A DNA stretch of 8,247 bases from Actinomycetota bacterium. GTDB taxonomy: Bacteria > Actinomycetota > UBA4738. The DNA is taken from the NCBI GenBank assembly GCA_005885025.1, contig VAYC01000133.1, positions 1 through 8,247 of the forward strand, read 5' to 3'. A program made the position numbers and the translations under genes. The notes below the pieces were generated by a model that saw only the letters and a list, made by a program, of their open reading frames with translations, made no database searches and had not been told where the DNA came from. This document shows positions 6,187 through 8,247 of the stretch, piece after piece (the stretch's first letter is position 1; each line of letters begins with the position of its first letter).

Positions 6187-7328
6187 GCGAACGCGCCGAG
6201 CTGATCTGGTATGGAGACGACGCGCCATGGTATGACCACGGGCCGGAGCATCCGCTGCGACCCGCCCGCGTGATCCTGACCCGCGAGCTCATCAAGGCCT
6301 ACGGCATCCTCGACGGCAGGCGCGTCGCCGAGACGGTCGCCCGCGACGCGACCGATGAGGAGATCGGGCTCGTCCACGGCGAGCGCTTCATGGACGCGAC
6401 CAAGCGAGCGGGCCACGGCGAGCCCGGCCCATGGGGGGAATTCGGCTACGGCCCGGGTGACAACCCCATCTTCCCGAACATGCACGAAGCCGCCGCTCGG
6501 GTGGCAGGGGCGTCGTTGGCGGCGGCCGAGGCCATCCTCACCCGACGCGCCGAGCACGCCTTCAACCCCGCCGGGGGACTGCACCACGCCATGCCCGAGC
6601 GCGCGAGCGGCTTCTGCGTCTACGACGATCCCGCCGTCGCCATCGCGTGGATGCTGGCCCACGGCGCGGAGCGCATCGCCTACGTCGACGTCGACGTCCA
6701 CCACGGCGACGGCGTACAGACGATCTTCTACCGCGAGCCCCGCGTCCTTACGATTTCGCTGCACCAATCGGGCCGGACCTTGTTTCCCGGTACGGGCGAC
6801 ATCGAGGAGCTCGGTGCGGGCGACGCGAAGGGCACGAAGGTCAACGTCCCGTTGCCGCCACACACGGGAGACGACGCTTGGCTCCGCGCCTTCGAGGAGA
6901 TCGTGCCGCCCCTCGTCGCGTCGTGGAAGCCAACCGTGCTGGTCACCCAGCTCGGGTGCGATACGCATCACTCGGACCCTCTGGCCATGCTCGAGCTGAC
7001 CACGAACGCCTACCGTCGAACAGCAAGCCTCCTTCACGACCTCGCGCACGGCGCGGCAGGAGGGCGATGGGTGGCGACCGGCGGGGGCGGATACCAGTGG
7101 GCGCGGGTCGTGCCCCGCGCCTGGACGATCTATTTCGCGGAGATGGCGGGCGTCGAGGTACCGGACCACATCCCCGAGGCCTGGATGGAGATCGCCGAGC
7201 GAGAGGCCGGTTCGGCCGTGCCCGAGACCCTCTCAGAACCACCCTTGCCGACCAGCGGCCGTAACGAAGCGGTGAACGAGGTCGTGGCAGCGGTCAAACA
7301 CACGATCTGGCCCTACCACGGGCTCTGA
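6183..7328 (+). CDS. acuC: AcuC-type histone-deacetylase-family protein (zinc-dependent deacetylase)
   Basis: The 381-residue protein belongs to the arginase/deacetylase fold of class I-like HDACs and resembles AcuC, which in Bacillus removes the acetyl group from acetylated acetyl-CoA synthetase and so switches the enzyme back on. Visible active-site features: the charge-relay pair H134-H135 in GGLHHAMP; zinc ligands D171 and H173 in YVDVDVHHGDGVQ, with D176; the third zinc ligand D260 in QLGCDTHHSDPL, an AcuC-like signature; the glycine-rich loop ending at catalytic Y304 in GGGGYQW. All are intact, so activity is likely, probably cytosolic as no signal is present. The GTG start at 6183 overlaps the preceding stop. 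No acetyl-CoA synthetase or acuA/acuB is in the window, so the substrate is not shown by context; acetylpolyamine or another acyl-lysine substrate is possible. The last 96 bp overlap the opposing gene. Confidence 0.93.
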   Translation: MSERAELIWYGDDAPWYDHGPEHPLRPARVILTRELIKAYGILDGRRVAETVARDATDEEIGLVHGERFMDATKRAGHGEPGPWGEFGYGPGDNPIFPNMHEAAARVAGASLAAAEAILTRRAEHAFNPAGGLHHAMPERASGFCVYDDPAVAIAWMLAHGAERIAYVDVDVHHGDGVQTIFYREPRVLTISLHQSGRTLFPGTGDIEELGAGDAKGTKVNVPLPPHTGDDAWLRAFEEIVPPLVASWKPTVLVTQLGCDTHHSDPLAMLELTTNAYRRTASLLHDLAHGAAGGRWVATGGGGYQWARVVPRAWTIYFAEMAGVEVPDHIPEAWMEIAEREAGSAVPETLSEPPLPTSGRNEAVNEVVAAVKHTIWPYHGL

Positions 7329-8247
7329 CTCCGTCCGGTCCGTCAGGCTGGCCCTTGCGGCGTCCTTTTCCACGCCCACCGTGAACCCCTTCCGGTCGCA
7401 GATCGCCACGGCATCCGCCAGCACGACCTCGCCCTCCTCCCCCTTGCCGGCCCGCTCCAGGACCTCGCCCAGGCTGATCAGCGCCCATGCCTGGAGGAAC
7501 AGGAAGTCGGTCGGCTCCGCGATGGTCACCGCTTGACGCGCCAACGCCTCGGCTTCGCTCGCTCGTCCCTGCCGGGCCAGGATCTTGGCGCGGACGCTTC
7601 GCAGCAGGGACTGCGAGTAGATGTCCTCGCTGCCGGCGCTCTCCTCGCTGACCCGGACGAACTCTTCTGCCTGCTCCAGACGCCCCTGCTCGTACAGCGC
7701 CTCGGCGAGGATGGCGGCGGCCGAGGACATCCACGAGAGCTCACCGATCCCCCGGAGGGTATCGACACCCCCCCGGAGAGCCTGCTCGGCGGCTGCAGGG
7801 TCGCCGGCCAGGATCTCCGCCCACCCCGAGTTCTGGGTGAGGGCGCCCATCCAGCCGGGGAGTGCGACCTCTCGTAGGATCGACCTCGCCCGATCCTGAA
7901 CCTTCCGAGCCTCGTCGAACTGCCCCCGCATCGCCTCGAACGTGCCCCACGTCGACAGCGCCACCGACATCGCCTTGCGATCCCCTTCGGCCCTCTCCAG
8001 GACTTCCTGGCACCGCCGGATCCCCTCCTCGACGGTGCCCGGCCCACACCATTCCACGATCGGCACCCACGCCAGATGCTCCAGCTCCTCCCGGCGGTCG
8101 CCGGCCGCGGCGGCGTGCGCGGCCGCGTTCCCCCACGCTTCACCGGCCGTCGCGAACCGGCCCTTCATCATGTGGAACAGTCCGAGAAGCGACCAGCCCT
8201 TGGCCAGTCCCCGTTCGTTGCCCTGGGCGTCGAACGTCGAGATGGCG
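7233..8247 (-). CDS. TPR-repeat protein, C-terminal part (partial; probably of a cyclase/AAA- or LuxR-type regulator)
   Basis: The reading frame is open from the right edge (first whole codon ending at 8246) to a TGA at 7233-7235, giving 337 visible residues. An ATG at 8171 is not a credible start, because the 25 codons before it are open and repeat-like (FDAQGNERGLAKGWSLLGLFH). The sequence is Ala/Glu/Arg-rich helical pairs of TPR type, at about 11-44, 95-125, 137-165, 174-203, 213-243 and 252-285, with typical turns such as YEQGRLEQAEEFVRVSEE and RQGRASEAEALARQAV. From memory, this pattern (IGELSWMS, SAGSEDIYSQ, AEPTDFL) matches the C-terminus of large actinobacterial proteins with a class III adenylate/guanylate cyclase or AAA/LuxR N-terminus, but that part lies outside the window. 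TPR domains bind proteins or ligands. The last 31 residues, after the repeats, are encoded opposite the end of acuC. Confidence 0.8.
   Translation of the reverse strand, partial: AISTFDAQGNERGLAKGWSLLGLFHMMKGRFATAGEAWGNAAAHAAAAGDRREELEHLAWVPIVEWCGPGTVEEGIRRCQEVLERAEGDRKAMSVALSTWGTFEAMRGQFDEARKVQDRARSILREVALPGWMGALTQNSGWAEILAGDPAAAEQALRGGVDTLRGIGELSWMSSAAAILAEALYEQGRLEQAEEFVRVSEESAGSEDIYSQSLLRSVRAKILARQGRASEAEALARQAVTIAEPTDFLFLQAWALISLGEVLERAGKGEEGEVVLADAVAICDRKGFTVGVEKDAARASLTDRTESEPVVGPDRVFDRCHDLVHRFVTAAGRQGWF

Noticed and set aside
5101..6228. A 375-codon minus-strand frame opposite the membrane domain
   Set aside because: The translation is Gln/Arg/Glu/Pro/Gly-rich, the typical antisense of Leu/Ala/Val-rich membrane helices.
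7324..7347. An inverted repeat (CTGAC/GTCAG, 12-nt loop) at the acuC stop, as a possible bidirectional terminator
   Set aside because: The stem is 5-6 bp with one wobble pair, lacks a T tract on either side, and lies inside the opposing coding frame. It is within what chance would give.

Overview
This is a high-GC, densely coding bacterial window, most likely from a member of the Actinomycetota, probably a deep-branching or uncultured lineage. The support is GC richness with GTG starts, an ATP synthase operon followed directly by murA, and a C-terminal TPR protein of the kind common in actinobacterial cyclase/AAA/LuxR-type regulators. The assignment is an inference from gene order and protein style; no marker in the window fixes the genus.

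Positions 1-2872 hold the distal half of an F1Fo ATP synthase operon: the last codons of a probable atpA, then complete atpG (gamma), atpD (beta) and atpC (epsilon). The gaps are 9-20 bp, so this is one transcript. Positions 2873-2938 are the only real intergenic gap on the plus strand. It has no convincing terminator. It does have a TAGAAT -10-like hexamer 8 nt before the murA ATG and no Shine-Dalgarno, which suggests that murA has its own leaderless promoter.

Positions 2939-7328 are a tightly coupled plus-strand trio. The first gene is murA (UDP-GlcNAc enolpyruvyl transferase, catalytic Cys present). The second encodes a 658-residue protein with a signal peptide, an extracytoplasmic domain resembling the alkaline-phosphatase superfamily, and about ten membrane helices. 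The third encodes an AcuC-type histone-deacetylase-family enzyme. Both junctions are GTGA stop/start overlaps, so the three proteins are probably made together. The middle gene is the least understood and most interesting: its phosphatase-like domain keeps the fold signatures but seems to lack the usual catalytic Asp-His motif.

Positions 7233-8247 carry, on the minus strand, the C-terminal part of a TPR-repeat protein that enters from beyond the right edge. Its 3' end runs 96 bp into the 3' end of acuC (convergent overlap). No RNA genes, mobile elements, CRISPR arrays or long repeats were seen, and no stretch over 300 bases lacks a gene.
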